Assembly (NCBI RefSeq): GCF_001695625.1
Contig: NZ_MBPN01000049.1
Location: forward strand, 1 to 36,717
Length of the DNA stretch: 36,717 bases
DNA from: Pseudomonas defluvii
GTDB lineage: Bacteria > Pseudomonadota > Gammaproteobacteria > Pseudomonadales > Pseudomonadaceae
Direction of reading: 5' to 3'
Shown here: one piece after another, positions 9,466 through 17,924 of the stretch
Position numbering within the stretch: position 1 is the stretch's first letter
Layout: each line of letters opens with the position of its first letter
Program-made: the position numbers and the translations under genes
The notes under the pieces: generated by a model
Databases searched by the model: none
Told to the model about the DNA's origin: nothing
The model's input: the letters and a program-made list of their open reading frames with translations, nothing else

Positions 9466-9485
9466 GGTAGAGCAGGCTCACACGC

Positions 9486-10748
9486 TTACTTGGCCGACTT
9501 GATCGCCGAGCTCAGTTGCTTGACCGCCGTGGCCGGATCAGCCTTCGGGTCATTGAGGAAGTTGGTGACCACATCGAAGATGGCCCCCTGAACGGCCAGC
9601 GACGTGGCCATGTTGTGCGCCATGCTCGGTTGCAGGCCGTCACCCTTTTCGGCGTCCTTGAAGTCCACCGACGACTTCTGCGTGCAGGCGTCGAACAGGC
9701 TCATGTCCATGTCCTGACGCACCGGCAGCGAGCCTTTGTTCCGGTTGAACACGGTCTGGAACTCAGGCTCCAGCGCGACCTTGGCCAGATCGTTCTGGGC
9801 CTTGATGTCGTTCTCGTTCTTGAGCTTGAACATCGCCAGCGAGTCGATGTTGTAGGTAAAACTGCCCTGGGTTCCGGGGAAGGCCACGCACAGGTAGTCC
9901 TTGCCGGCGACCTTGCCAGCAGCGGTCCACTCGCTCTTGGCCCAGTCGCCCATGATCTGCATGCCCGCCTTGCCGCTGATGACCTCGGCCGCCGCAATGT
10001 TCCAGTCACGCCCTGCGCGGTTGGGGTCCATGTAGGTACCCAGGCGCTGCAAGGTCTTGAACACCTCGACCATTTTCTCGCCGGTCAGGGCCTGCTCATC
10101 CAGCTCGACGAAGGCCGCGTGATAGCCCTTGGTCCCAAGAATGCTCAGCGCCAGGTCTTCGAAAACCGTGCTGTCCTGCCATGGCTGACCGCCATGGGCG
10201 AGCGCAGTGAAGCCTGCAGCCTTGAGCTTGTCGGCAGCAGCAAAGAGCTCATCAAGGTTGGTCGGCACCTTGGCACCGGCTTTCTCGAACACCTGCGGGT
10301 TGATCCACAGCCAGTTGACCCGGTGGATATTCACCGGCACCGCAACGTAGTGACCGTCGTACTTCATGATGTCGGCGACTTGTTTGGGCAGCAACGCATC
10401 CCAGTGGTTGGCCTTGGACACGTCATCCAGTTCAGTCAGCAGGCCGAGGGCGCCCCACTCCTGGATGTCCGGGCCCTTGATCTGGGCGGCGGCAGGGGGG
10501 TTACCGGAAATGGCCCGGGTTTTCAGCACGGTCATGGCGGCTGCACCACCGCCACCGGCAACGGCGTTGTCCTTCCAGACGAAACCGTCTTTCTTGACCT
10601 GTTCCTTCAGGGTTTCCACGGCCTTTGCTTCACCACCGGACGTCCACCAGTGCAGCACTTCCACTGTACCGGGATCGGCAGCGACGGCGCTCAGGGGGAA
10701 CAAGGAGGCAAGAGAAATGACAGCGGCGAGGCGAGTAATCGCATTCAT
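9486..10748 (-). CDS. gtsA: Glucose ABC transporter, periplasmic substrate-binding protein
   Basis: GtsA binds glucose in the periplasm and delivers it to GtsBC. The 420-residue precursor has a signal peptide [20 protein letters not shown] ending AVA, then [21 protein letters not shown], the typical start of the family 1 (MalE-like) glucose-binding proteins. Conserved segments include [28 protein letters not shown] and [14 protein letters not shown]. The start at 10748 was preferred over the upstream in-frame TTG at 10784, which would precede the signal peptide with a charged extension; AAGG lies 9 nt before 10748. It is the first gene of gtsABCD-oprB. The upstream region carries an operator-like palindrome and an A-rich Hfq/Crc-like tract. 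Confidence 0.95.
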   Translation of the reverse strand: MNAITRLAAVISLASLFPLSAVAADPGTVEVLHWWTSGGEAKAVETLKEQVKKDGFVWKDNAVAGGGGAAAMTVLKTRAISGNPPAAAQIKGPDIQEWGALGLLTELDDVSKANHWDALLPKQVADIMKYDGHYVAVPVNIHRVNWLWINPQVFEKAGAKVPTNLDELFAAADKLKAAGFTALAHGGQPWQDSTVFEDLALSILGTKGYHAAFVELDEQALTGEKMVEVFKTLQRLGTYMDPNRAGRDWNIAAAEVISGKAGMQIMGDWAKSEWTAAGKVAGKDYLCVAFPGTQGSFTYNIDSLAMFKLKNENDIKAQNDLAKVALEPEFQTVFNRNKGSLPVRQDMDMSLFDACTQKSSVDFKDAEKGDGLQPSMAHNMATSLAVQGAIFDVVTNFLNDPKADPATAVKQLSSAIKSAK

Positions 10749-10759
10749 CGAAGGGAACC

Positions 10760-10772
10760 TTTTCTTGTTGTT
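10760..10772 (-). promoter_or_regulatory. Hfq/Crc-like A-rich motif upstream of gtsA
   Basis: The minus strand reads AACAACAAGAAAA immediately upstream of the AGG ribosome binding site of gtsA. Four consecutive ARN triplets (AAC AAC AAG AAA) fit the Hfq distal-face pattern used in Pseudomonas carbon catabolite repression with Crc. The position over the translation start is the expected one. Binding is inferred. Confidence 0.55.
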
Positions 10773-10854
10773 ATGCAGGTGCAAGTCGTGGTGCTTGCGC
10801 TGCGTAGCAGTCTAACCAGAGGCCCGCCCGCTGGACGTAACGAAGGGATGCGCG

Positions 10855-10876
10855 AATGTCACCAAGCAGTGACATT
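10855..10876 (-). promoter_or_regulatory. Operator-like perfect palindrome upstream of gtsA
   Basis: AATGTCAC (10855-10862) and GTGACATT (10869-10876) are perfect inverted arms around a 6-nt spacer. The site lies in the non-coding gap between gtrS and gtsA, about 110 nt upstream of the gtsA start. A weak -10-like TAGACT (minus strand, 10814-10809) would place the palindrome centre near -63, a position typical of activators. The protein that binds it cannot be read from the sequence; GltR2, encoded next door, is one candidate. Confidence 0.5.
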
Positions 10877-10920
10877 GCACAAGCGCCGTCCTGTCCAGGC
10901 CGACCGCCGATTCAGTGAAC

Positions 10921-12381
10921 TCAATCACCGGTTCGCGGCAGGCGCAGGGTTACCCGCAGCCCCCCTTCACGCAGGTTTTGCAGGGTCAGCTCGCCGCCAT
11001 GACTGTGAGCGATATTGCGGGCGATCCCCAGGCCAAGGCCATAACCCTGCTGCTGCCCGGCCAGCCTGAAGTGTGGTTCGAACACCTGCTCCAGACGCTG
11101 CTCGGGCACGCCAGGGCCCTCGTCATCGACATGCAGCACGAACGCCTGATCGCTGTCCTCGATCCGCAGGTGCGCACGCTGGCCGTACTTGAGCGCATTG
11201 TCGATCAGGTTGCCCATGCACCGACGCAGCGCCAGCGGCTTGCCGGGGTATGGCGCCAGCACCTGCCCCTCAAGGGTGACCTGACCGGTCCCCAAGTAGG
11301 GCTCGATCAGGCCATGCAGCGCCTGGGCCAGATCGATCGGTTCGATGTTCTCGTGGATGTCGGTATCTTTCACACACTGCAGCGCGCCCTTGACCAGCAT
11401 CTCCAGCTCATCCAGGTCACGGCTGAACTTGTGCTGCACGTGCTCGTCATCCAACAGCTCGACCCGCAGCCGCAAACGGGTGATCGGGGTGCGTAAATCA
11501 TGGGAAATCGCACTGAACAACTGGCTGCGCTCCGTCAAATAACGGCTGATGCGCTCGCGCATGGCATTGAAGGCACGGCCTACCTCGACCACTTCGCTGC
11601 CACCGCCTTCGACCACCGGCTCTACCTCGGCCGCCCCTAGCGAAAGGTCCCGCGCCGCCCGCGCCAGGCGTTTCAACGGACGGCTCTGCCAATGCACCAG
11701 TACACCGATGAACAGCAACAGGAAGGTACTGGTCAGCACCATGAAACCGATCTGCTGACCCGGCACGCCCTCCTCTTCCAGGCTGGTGTACGGCTCAGGC
11801 AACAACGAGGCGATGTACAGCCACTCACCCGGCGCCAAACCGATTTGTGTCACCAGCACCGGCGGATCAAGTGGCGCCAGGGTCAGCGCGTAATGCGCCC
11901 AGGATCGCGGCAGTTCGTCCAGCTTCAGGCCGCTGTTGAACACCCGCAGCTCCTTTGGGCTGACGAACTCCACAGAGATACTCATCTGCTCACCCAGGCG
12001 TTGGCGCAACACCTGTTCCACGGCTTCGATCACTGCTTTTTTGCGCGGTGTGGCCGGCAACATCTGCATGTCCAATGGATGGTCGTTGAGCGACACCACG
12101 AAACGGGTACCGCCCATGCTACGCAACTGGTCCAGCACCATCGGCCGATAGGCCACAGGCAGCGAGCGAAAGTAGCTGACGCTGGCGGTCATCGAGTGAG
12201 CCAGGCTGCGCGCACTGGCCACCAAGCCCTCCAATTGGCTGGCCCGCAGCTGCGAGAGCCAGATCAGGCTGGCCAGCCCCTGGGCCAGCAACACCGCCAA
12301 CAACGTCAACAGCAGCATGCGCCCGAGCAGCGAACGCGGCCACGGCAGGCGCCAGCGCCGCTCAGTGCGCAGGCGCGACAT
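10921..12381 (-). CDS. gtrS: GtrS, sensor histidine kinase of the glucose two-component system
   Basis: GtrS is the inner-membrane sensor partner of GltR2; in Pseudomonas it is reported to respond to 2-ketogluconate and 6-phosphogluconate. The 486-residue protein has membrane segments at about 22-42 and 211-231 flanking a periplasmic sensor of about 170 residues. These are followed by HAMP (232-285), the phosphoacceptor H294 in AISHDLRTPITRLR, and the ATPase boxes N (NLIDNALKYG), G1 (DDEGPGVPEQ) and G2 (GYGLGLGIAR). Its start overlaps the end of gltR2 by 20 nt, so the pair is co-translated. It ends the edd-glk-gltR2-gtrS operon. Confidence 0.93.
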   Translation of the reverse strand: MSRLRTERRWRLPWPRSLLGRMLLLTLLAVLLAQGLASLIWLSQLRASQLEGLVASARSLAHSMTASVSYFRSLPVAYRPMVLDQLRSMGGTRFVVSLNDHPLDMQMLPATPRKKAVIEAVEQVLRQRLGEQMSISVEFVSPKELRVFNSGLKLDELPRSWAHYALTLAPLDPPVLVTQIGLAPGEWLYIASLLPEPYTSLEEEGVPGQQIGFMVLTSTFLLLFIGVLVHWQSRPLKRLARAARDLSLGAAEVEPVVEGGGSEVVEVGRAFNAMRERISRYLTERSQLFSAISHDLRTPITRLRLRVELLDDEHVQHKFSRDLDELEMLVKGALQCVKDTDIHENIEPIDLAQALHGLIEPYLGTGQVTLEGQVLAPYPGKPLALRRCMGNLIDNALKYGQRAHLRIEDSDQAFVLHVDDEGPGVPEQRLEQVFEPHFRLAGQQQGYGLGLGIARNIAHSHGGELTLQNLREGGLRVTLRLPRTGD

Positions 12382-13087
12382 GGGCTGCCAGCAGATAACC
12401 GCTGCCGCGAACAGTACGAATCAAACGGGGTGGTTTGTCGGTGTCACGCAGACGCTGACGCAGGCGGCTGACCGCCATGTCGACAATCCGGTCCAGCGGC
12501 ATCGGTTCCCGACCACGGGTCGCATTGCCGATGGTGTCGCGGTCGAGGATTTGTTGTGGATGATCGAGAAACAGCTTGAGCAGGGCGAAATCCGCCCCCG
12601 ACAGAATCACCTCTTCACCGTCGCGGTGAAACAGCCGGTGGCTGACCGTGTCCAACCGCCACTCATCGAACGCCAGGACCTCGCCGCCGTTACGCTCCTG
12701 AGCAAAACCGGCACGGCGCAACAGGGCTTTGATACGCGCCTGCAACTCGCGCGGGCTGAACGGCTTGCCCAGATAATCGTCGGCCCCCAGCTCCAGGCCG
12801 ATCACCCGATCGGCCTCATCGGAGCTGGCCGTCAACATGATGATCGGCACCTGGGACTGGCGCGGATGTTGGCGAGTCCAGCGGCACAAGCTGAAACCAT
12901 CTTCATCCGGGAGCATCACGTCGAGGATCACCAAATCGTGACCACCCTCGTCCAATGCCTGACGAAACCCCTGACCGTTGGCCACCGCGCACACCGCAAA
13001 GCCTGAACGGCTCAGGTAGGCTTGCAGCAGCTCACGAATGTCCTGGTCATCATCGACCAACAGGATCGACTTACCGGCAGTACTCAA
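12362..13087 (-). CDS. gltR2: GltR2, OmpR-family response regulator for glucose genes
   Basis: This is the DNA-binding partner of GtrS, controlling glucose transport and catabolism genes. The 241-residue protein has a receiver domain (acidic pair DDD at 12-14, phosphoacceptor D56 in VILDVMLPDEDG, T/K at LTASS and GKPFSP) and a C-terminal winged helix (about 140-235, ending RLIRTVRGSGYLL). The start is a TTG at 13087: AAGGA lies 8 nt upstream and the protein then begins MSTAGKSILLVDDD as in relatives. The nearest upstream ATG (13092) is in another frame and stops after two codons. It lies 47 nt after glk. Confidence 0.92.
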   Translation of the reverse strand: MSTAGKSILLVDDDQDIRELLQAYLSRSGFAVCAVANGQGFRQALDEGGHDLVILDVMLPDEDGFSLCRWTRQHPRQSQVPIIMLTASSDEADRVIGLELGADDYLGKPFSPRELQARIKALLRRAGFAQERNGGEVLAFDEWRLDTVSHRLFHRDGEEVILSGADFALLKLFLDHPQQILDRDTIGNATRGREPMPLDRIVDMAVSRLRQRLRDTDKPPRLIRTVRGSGYLLAAHVAPAH

Positions 13088-13134
13088 TGCATTGATCCTT
13101 GGCGGGTCTTGTTGCCCGCTGCACGCTTAGGCCC

Positions 13135-14091
13135 TCAGGCCTGTTTCTGCTGCAAGGCGACACCGGCGCCAAGCAGGCCGGAAAACTCGGCCGTCACTAG
13201 CCATACCGGTACGCCCTTGAAATAGCCGCTCATGCAGCCCTTGTCAGCAAAACACTCGGCAAACCCGCTGTTCAGGAACAGTTCGGCGAAGCGCGGGATC
13301 ACGCCGCCAACGATGTACACACCACCGCGTGCGCCCAAGGTGAGTACATTGTTGCCCGCCACCCGCCCCAGGAAGCGACAGAACTGCTCAATCACCGAAC
13401 ACGCCAACGGCTCGCCGGCCAGAGCCGCCTCGGTGATCGCAGCCGGGGTCTGCAGCACTGCACGATGGCCATCCAATAGGCAGATCGCCTGGTACAAGCG
13501 CAGCAAACCGCCGCCACTGAGCACGGTTTCAGCGCTGACATGGCCGATTTCACGCTCGATCTGTTGGCGAATCGCCGCTTCACGGGCATTGCCGACCGGC
13601 AGATCGACATGGCCGCCCTCGCCCGGCAAGGCCATCCAGCGCCCTTCGCCCAATGACAGCAGGGTACCAACGCCCAGGCCTGTGCCCGGGCCGATGACCA
13701 CCGCCGGGCGCAACGCCTCGGCCTGCCCGGCACACACCTCGCGAAACTCGCCGGGCTGCAATCGGGTCATGCCCAGGGCCATGGCCGAGAAGTCGTTGAT
13801 CAGCAGCAGCTCATCCACCTGCAGGGTCTTGCAGAATGCCTGCCGGCTGAGCCGCCAGTGGTTGTTGGTGAAACGAAACGCATCGCCGTCTACAGGCCCT
13901 GCGACCGCCAGGCACACAGCGCCCAAGGCGCCACGCGCCAGGCCATGGTCGCTCAGGTAAGCGTCGATGGCCTGTTCCGGGCTGGTGTAGTCGGCGGTCT
14001 GATAGACCTTGACCGAGTGCATCCGATCGTTTTCCCACAAGGCAAAACGGGCATTGGTGCCACCGATGTCGCCCACCAGCGCACGCTTCAT
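13135..14091 (-). CDS. glk: Glucokinase
   Basis: Glk phosphorylates cytosolic glucose, delivered by GtsABCD, to glucose-6-phosphate with ATP. The 318-residue protein is of the bacterial Glk type: N-terminal phosphate motif [11 protein letters not shown], the catalytic aspartate in [23 protein letters not shown], and the EGGHVDLP segment near the sugar site. Its ATG overlaps the edd stop as ATGA, indicating translational coupling. The placement between edd and gltR2 matches other pseudomonads and links phosphorylation with the Entner-Doudoroff dehydratase and its regulators. Confidence 0.95.
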   Translation of the reverse strand: MKRALVGDIGGTNARFALWENDRMHSVKVYQTADYTSPEQAIDAYLSDHGLARGALGAVCLAVAGPVDGDAFRFTNNHWRLSRQAFCKTLQVDELLLINDFSAMALGMTRLQPGEFREVCAGQAEALRPAVVIGPGTGLGVGTLLSLGEGRWMALPGEGGHVDLPVGNAREAAIRQQIEREIGHVSAETVLSGGGLLRLYQAICLLDGHRAVLQTPAAITEAALAGEPLACSVIEQFCRFLGRVAGNNVLTLGARGGVYIVGGVIPRFAELFLNSGFAECFADKGCMSGYFKGVPVWLVTAEFSGLLGAGVALQQKQA

Positions 14092-15914
14092 TTCAGCGCC
14101 TCCAGTGACGCGGTGAAGGCACTGGCGCCGTGCTGCGCCGAACTCATCGCATGGCGCATGAAGCCAAACAGCTCGCGCCCACAGCCCAGGTCATTGCCGG
14201 TTGGGGCTTGCGCCAGCGGCCTTGCCGCCAGCTCGGTCTCATCGACACGCACCAGCAGCGTACCCGTATGACCATCGACACGAATGATGTCACCATCGCG
14301 TACCCGCGCCAGCGGGCCGCCATCGAAGGCTTCCGGGCAAACGTGGATAGCCGCGGGGATCTTGCCCGAGGCGCCAGACATACGCCCGTCGGTGACCAGC
14401 GCGACCTTGAAGCCACGGTCTTGCAGCACACCGAGAAACGGCGTCATCTTGTGCAGTTCCGGCATGCCATTGCTGCGCGGCCCTTGAAAGCGCATCACCG
14501 CGACAAAGTCGCGCTCCAGCTCGCCGGCCTTGAAGGCATCGGCCAATGCCTGCTGATCATGGAACACCCGCGCCGGGGCTTCGACCACCTGATGCTCCGG
14601 GGCCACCGCCGAGACTTTCATTACGCCCAACCCCAGGTTGCCCTGCATGACCCGCAAACCGCCCTCAGGCGAGAACGGACGGGCCAGTGGTCGCAGGATG
14701 CTCTCGTCCAGACTGGCCGCAGGGCCGTCACGCCAGACCAGTTTGCCCTCCTCAAGGAACGGCTCCTGGGTGTAGCGACGCAGCCCGTGCCCCGCCACAG
14801 TGTTGACGTCCTCGTGCAACAGGCCGCCATCGAGCAGCTCGCGAATCAGGAACGCCATGCCGCCAGCGGCCTGGAAATGGTTAATGTCGGCCTTGCCATT
14901 GGGGTAGACATGCGACAGCGTCGGCACGACTTCGGAGAGGTCGGCCATGTCCTGCCAGGTCAACTGGATACCGGCCGCCTGCGCAATGGCGGGCATGTGC
15001 AGGGTATGGTTGGTCGAACCGCCAGTGGCGTGCAGCGCCACGATGGAGTTGACCAGCGCCTTCTCGTCGACGATTTCGCCCAAGGGCATGAAGTCGCCGC
15101 TGGCCTTGGTCATCCGCGTGACCTGTTGCGCCGCATAGGCGGTCAGGGCATCACGCAGTGGCGTGTACGGGTTGACGAACGAAGCGCCCGGCAAGTGCAG
15201 CCCCATCACTTCCATCAGCAACTGGTTGGTGTTGGCAGTGCCATAGAAGGTGCAGGTACCGGGGCTGTGGTAGGACTTCATCTCCGACTCCAGCAGCTCT
15301 TCGCGGCTGGCCTTGCCCTCGGCATAACGCTGGCGTACGTCGGCTTTTTCCTTGTTGGAGATCCCCGACGGCATCGGCCCCCCCGGGACGAACATCGTCG
15401 GCAGGTGACCGAAACGCAGCGCACCCATCATCAATCCGGGAACGATCTTGTCACAGATCCCCAGGCACAGCGTTGCGTCAAACATGTTGTGCGAGAGCGC
15501 CACCGCAGTCGCCATGGCGATCACCTCGCGGCTGGCCAAGGCCAGTTCCATGCCAGGCTCACCTTGGGTGACACCATCGCACATTGCCGGCACACCGCCT
15601 GCGAACTGGCCGACTGATCCGACCTCGCGCAATGCCTGCTTGATCTGCTCCGGGAAGTGCTCGTAGGGCTGATGCGCCGAGAGCATGTCGTTATAGGCAG
15701 AAACGATGGCGACGTTGGCCGAGTTCATCAGGCGCAGGCTCTGCTTGTCCTGAGGGGCGCAGCCGGCCACACCGTGGGCAAAGTTGGCGCACTGCAGCTT
15801 GGCTCGCATCGGTCCGTCACTGGCAGCCCCGCGAATCAGTTGCAGGTAGCGCTCGCGGGTAGGACGACTGCGAGCGATCAACCGTTCGGTGACCTCAAGG
15901 ATGCGCGGATGCAT
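14088..15914 (-). CDS. edd: 6-phosphogluconate dehydratase
   Basis: Edd dehydrates 6-phosphogluconate to KDPG, the substrate of Eda and the effector of HexR. The 608-residue protein belongs to the IlvD/Edd family of [4Fe-4S] dehydratases. Visible landmarks are [15 protein letters not shown], probable cluster cysteines C154 (LGICDK) and C221 (GTCTFYG), [14 protein letters not shown], and [14 protein letters not shown] near the C terminus. GGAG lies 8 nt upstream of the ATG. It is the first gene of edd-glk-gltR2-gtrS and diverges from gap-1, with two exact HexR operators in the shared upstream region. Confidence 0.96.
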   Translation of the reverse strand: MHPRILEVTERLIARSRPTRERYLQLIRGAASDGPMRAKLQCANFAHGVAGCAPQDKQSLRLMNSANVAIVSAYNDMLSAHQPYEHFPEQIKQALREVGSVGQFAGGVPAMCDGVTQGEPGMELALASREVIAMATAVALSHNMFDATLCLGICDKIVPGLMMGALRFGHLPTMFVPGGPMPSGISNKEKADVRQRYAEGKASREELLESEMKSYHSPGTCTFYGTANTNQLLMEVMGLHLPGASFVNPYTPLRDALTAYAAQQVTRMTKASGDFMPLGEIVDEKALVNSIVALHATGGSTNHTLHMPAIAQAAGIQLTWQDMADLSEVVPTLSHVYPNGKADINHFQAAGGMAFLIRELLDGGLLHEDVNTVAGHGLRRYTQEPFLEEGKLVWRDGPAASLDESILRPLARPFSPEGGLRVMQGNLGLGVMKVSAVAPEHQVVEAPARVFHDQQALADAFKAGELERDFVAVMRFQGPRSNGMPELHKMTPFLGVLQDRGFKVALVTDGRMSGASGKIPAAIHVCPEAFDGGPLARVRDGDIIRVDGHTGTLLVRVDETELAARPLAQAPTGNDLGCGRELFGFMRHAMSSAQHGASAFTASLEALK

Positions 15915-16037
15915 GTACTGGACTCCAGGCTAGCGGTGGTTGCGACCGGTGCAGCAGTTTCCCTTATCGCCAATCCCCGCCTAGGCTCTTGTACAGGGGA
16001 TCAATCGTATCAGGAGGACGACCTGCCAGGTCACTCG

Positions 16038-16052
16038 TTGTATATCGAACAA
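16038..16052 (-). promoter_or_regulatory. HexR operator of edd
   Basis: TTGT-ATATCGA-ACAA is an exact match to the Pseudomonas HexR consensus TTGT-N7/8-ACAA. It lies 124 nt upstream of the edd start in the edd/gap-1 divergent region and overlaps a TATACA hexamer on the minus strand. HexR repression relieved by KDPG is the known regulation in P. putida; here it is inferred from the site. Confidence 0.8.
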
Positions 16053-16099
16053 AATACTGCCATTAAAAAGGCTTGTTTTCTATTTTTTTAGGAATAATC

Positions 16100-16114
16100 T
16101 TGTTATTCCAACAA
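16100..16114 (+). promoter_or_regulatory. HexR operator of gap-1
   Basis: TTGT-TATTCCA-ACAA is a second exact HexR consensus in the divergent region, 67 nt upstream of the gap-1 start. A possible promoter lies directly before it: TTGTTT (16073-16078), a 16-nt spacer, and TAATCT (16095-16100). The operator would therefore cover the start of transcription, a typical repressor position. The promoter hexamers are only moderately good matches. Confidence 0.78.
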
Positions 16115-16181
16115 CAAAATCAGATTCAGTGAAGTGTTCACTCGCATCTCGGGCTTCACCTGGTCTGCAAGAGGCAGCTCC

Positions 16182-17183
16182 ATGACCCTACGAATTGCAA
16201 TCAATGGCTTTGGCCGCATCGGCCGCAACATTCTTCGTGCACTCTATACCCAAGGCTACCGCCAGGATCTGCAGGTCGTCGCCATCAACGATTTGGGTGA
16301 CAGCGCGATCAACGCTCACCTGCTCAAATACGACAGCGTCCATGGGGTGTTCGAGGCCAGCGTGGCGGCCGATCAGGAAAGCCTGACCGTCAACGGTGAC
16401 CGCATTGCCGTCAGCGCCATTCGCAACCCTGCCGAGCTGCCCTGGAAGGCCGAGGCCATCGACGTGGTCTTTGAATGCACCGGGCTGTTCACCGACCGCG
16501 CCAAGGCGGCCGCCCATCTTACTGCCGGGGCACGCAAAGTCATTATTTCGGCACCGGCCAAGGGCGCTGACGCCACCATCGTCTATGGCGTCAACCACGA
16601 CATTCTGCGTCAATCGCACCAGATCATCTCCAGCGCCTCCTGCACCACCAACTGCCTGGCACCGGTGGCGCAGGTGCTGCACCGCGAACTGGGCATCGAG
16701 CAAGGTCTGATGACCACGATCCACGCCTACACCAACGACCAGAGCCTTACCGACGTGTACCACAGCGACCCGTTCCGCGCCCGCGCGGCCACCCAATCGA
16801 TGATTCCGAGCAAGACCGGCGCCGCCGAGGCGGTGGGCCTGGTGTTGCCGGAACTGGCCGGCAAGCTGACCGGAATGGCGGTGCGGGTACCCGTGATCAA
16901 CGTGTCGCTGGTCGACCTGACGGTAAACCTCAAGCGCGAGGCGAGTGCCGAGGAGGTCAACGCCCTGCTCAAGGAAGCCAGCCAGCACTCGAAGGTCCTC
17001 GGTTACAACAACCTGCCGCTGGTTTCCTGCGACTTCAATCACAACCCGCTGTCATCGATTTTCGACGCCAACCACACCAAGGCCAACGGCAAGCTGCTGA
17101 AGGTGCTGGCCTGGTACGACAATGAGTGGGGCTTCTCCAACCGCATGCTGGATAACTGCCTGGCGCTGTGCAACGCGCAATGA
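16182..17183 (+). CDS. gap: Glyceraldehyde-3-phosphate dehydrogenase, type I
   Basis: GAPDH oxidises the glyceraldehyde-3-phosphate released by Eda to 1,3-bisphosphoglycerate, reducing NAD+. The 333-residue protein begins [16 protein letters not shown], the Rossmann motif; the catalytic cysteine is C154 in SASCTTNCL and the C-terminal [12 protein letters not shown] is present. The start at 16182 was chosen over an upstream in-frame start at 16134 because family members start just before [11 protein letters not shown]. This copy corresponds to gap-1, the HexR-controlled glucose-catabolic GAPDH. It diverges from edd and has a HexR operator in its promoter. Confidence 0.95.
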   Translation: MTLRIAINGFGRIGRNILRALYTQGYRQDLQVVAINDLGDSAINAHLLKYDSVHGVFEASVAADQESLTVNGDRIAVSAIRNPAELPWKAEAIDVVFECTGLFTDRAKAAAHLTAGARKVIISAPAKGADATIVYGVNHDILRQSHQIISSASCTTNCLAPVAQVLHRELGIEQGLMTTIHAYTNDQSLTDVYHSDPFRARAATQSMIPSKTGAAEAVGLVLPELAGKLTGMAVRVPVINVSLVDLTVNLKREASAEEVNALLKEASQHSKVLGYNNLPLVSCDFNHNPLSSIFDANHTKANGKLLKVLAWYDNEWGFSNRMLDNCLALCNAQ

Positions 17184-17203
17184 GTCGATGCAGGCGATAA
17201 CAA

Positions 17204-17230
17204 CGCGAAGGGGAGCGCCTCCCTTTCGCG
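17204..17230 (+). other. Strong hairpin after gap-1
   Basis: CGCGAAGGGGAG (17204-17215) pairs with CTCCCTTTCGCG (17219-17230) over 12 pairs with one G-U and a 3-nt loop, 21 nt after the gap-1 stop. The following bases are GC-rich with no U-tract, so it is a probable 3' stem or imperfect terminator and not a canonical one. The remaining bases to 17400 show no gene I can support. Confidence 0.6.
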
Positions 17231-17400
17231 GCCCGCAGACATACCCCTGCCGCACCTGCCCACCCTGTAAACACAGGCAGCCAAGCCAAGACGTGCTGGA
17301 TCTTCATCGCCAAAGGCCGCAAACTGCGCGACGAAGCTCCCTTCAAGCCCGCTATCGCCACTGACGGCAACCGGGCCCTACCCGCACAGTCAAAGCGCCC

Positions 17401-17799
17401 ATGCCTCGCCCACCCGCCTCCAAGTTGTCCCGCCTGATGTTCGGCCTACTGGCTTATACAAGCCTGACTATTGGCCTGATTGCCATTTTCGTTCCCGGCC
17501 TGCCGACCACCGAGTTCATTCTGCTCGCTGCCTGGGCCGCCACCCGCAGTTCCCCGCGCCTGAGCCACTGGCTGGAAAATCACCGCCTGTTCGGCCCCAT
17601 GCTGCACAACTGGCACAACGGCAAGGTGATAACCCGCAAGACCAAGTTCAGCGCCTCCGTGAGCATGCTGCTGTGCAGCGCACTGATGCTGGTAATGCTC
17701 GAACATCGCTGGCCGCTGTTTTGCGCCCTCGCGGGCATGGCCCTGGTCAACCTGTGGATCTGGTCACGCCCGGAACAGGTTTCTGTGACAAACAGATGA
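17401..17799 (+). CDS. DUF454 (YbaN family) inner-membrane protein
   Basis: The 132-residue protein has the YbaN/DUF454 layout. An N-terminal hydrophobic stretch (about 13-45: LMFGLLAYTSLTIGLIAIFVPGLPTTEFILLAAW) contains the family motif VPGLPTTEF. A central polar loop carries SPRLSHWLENHRLFGPMLHNW, and a C-terminal pair of hydrophobic segments spans about 84-123. The molecular role of the family is unknown. The ribosome binding site is weak. It lies between gap-1 and a chemoreceptor gene that has its own sigma-28-like promoter, so it is likely a separate unit. A short family match such as this one is clear, but no function can be stated. Confidence 0.85.
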   Translation: MPRPPASKLSRLMFGLLAYTSLTIGLIAIFVPGLPTTEFILLAAWAATRSSPRLSHWLENHRLFGPMLHNWHNGKVITRKTKFSASVSMLLCSALMLVMLEHRWPLFCALAGMALVNLWIWSRPEQVSVTNR

Positions 17800-17817
17800 C
17801 CGCCCACCGCATACGAC

Positions 17818-17844
17818 TAAAGTCTAACAAGGCCCTGCCGATAC
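17818..17844 (+). promoter_or_regulatory. Sigma-28 (FliA) promoter of the chemoreceptor gene
   Basis: TAAAGTCT (17818-17825), an 11-nt spacer, and GCCGATAC (17837-17844) match the sigma-28 consensus TAAAGTTT-N11-GCCGATAA in 7 of 8 and 7 of 8 positions with the exact spacing. It lies about 80 nt upstream of the chemoreceptor start. The gene should be expressed with the late flagellar and chemotaxis regulon. Confidence 0.8.
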
Positions 17845-17924
17845 ACCGATATCGCTGAACTCATCTGGCGAACAGCGCCGAGCAACTCGGCTTTTCAACG
17901 ACCCGTTCATTTGCGAGTACGTTC

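Noticed and set aside
10855..10876. CRP/Vfr box
   Set aside because: The arms read TGTCAC and GTGACA, whereas CRP/Vfr sites need TGTGA-N6-TCACA; the key G is not in place.
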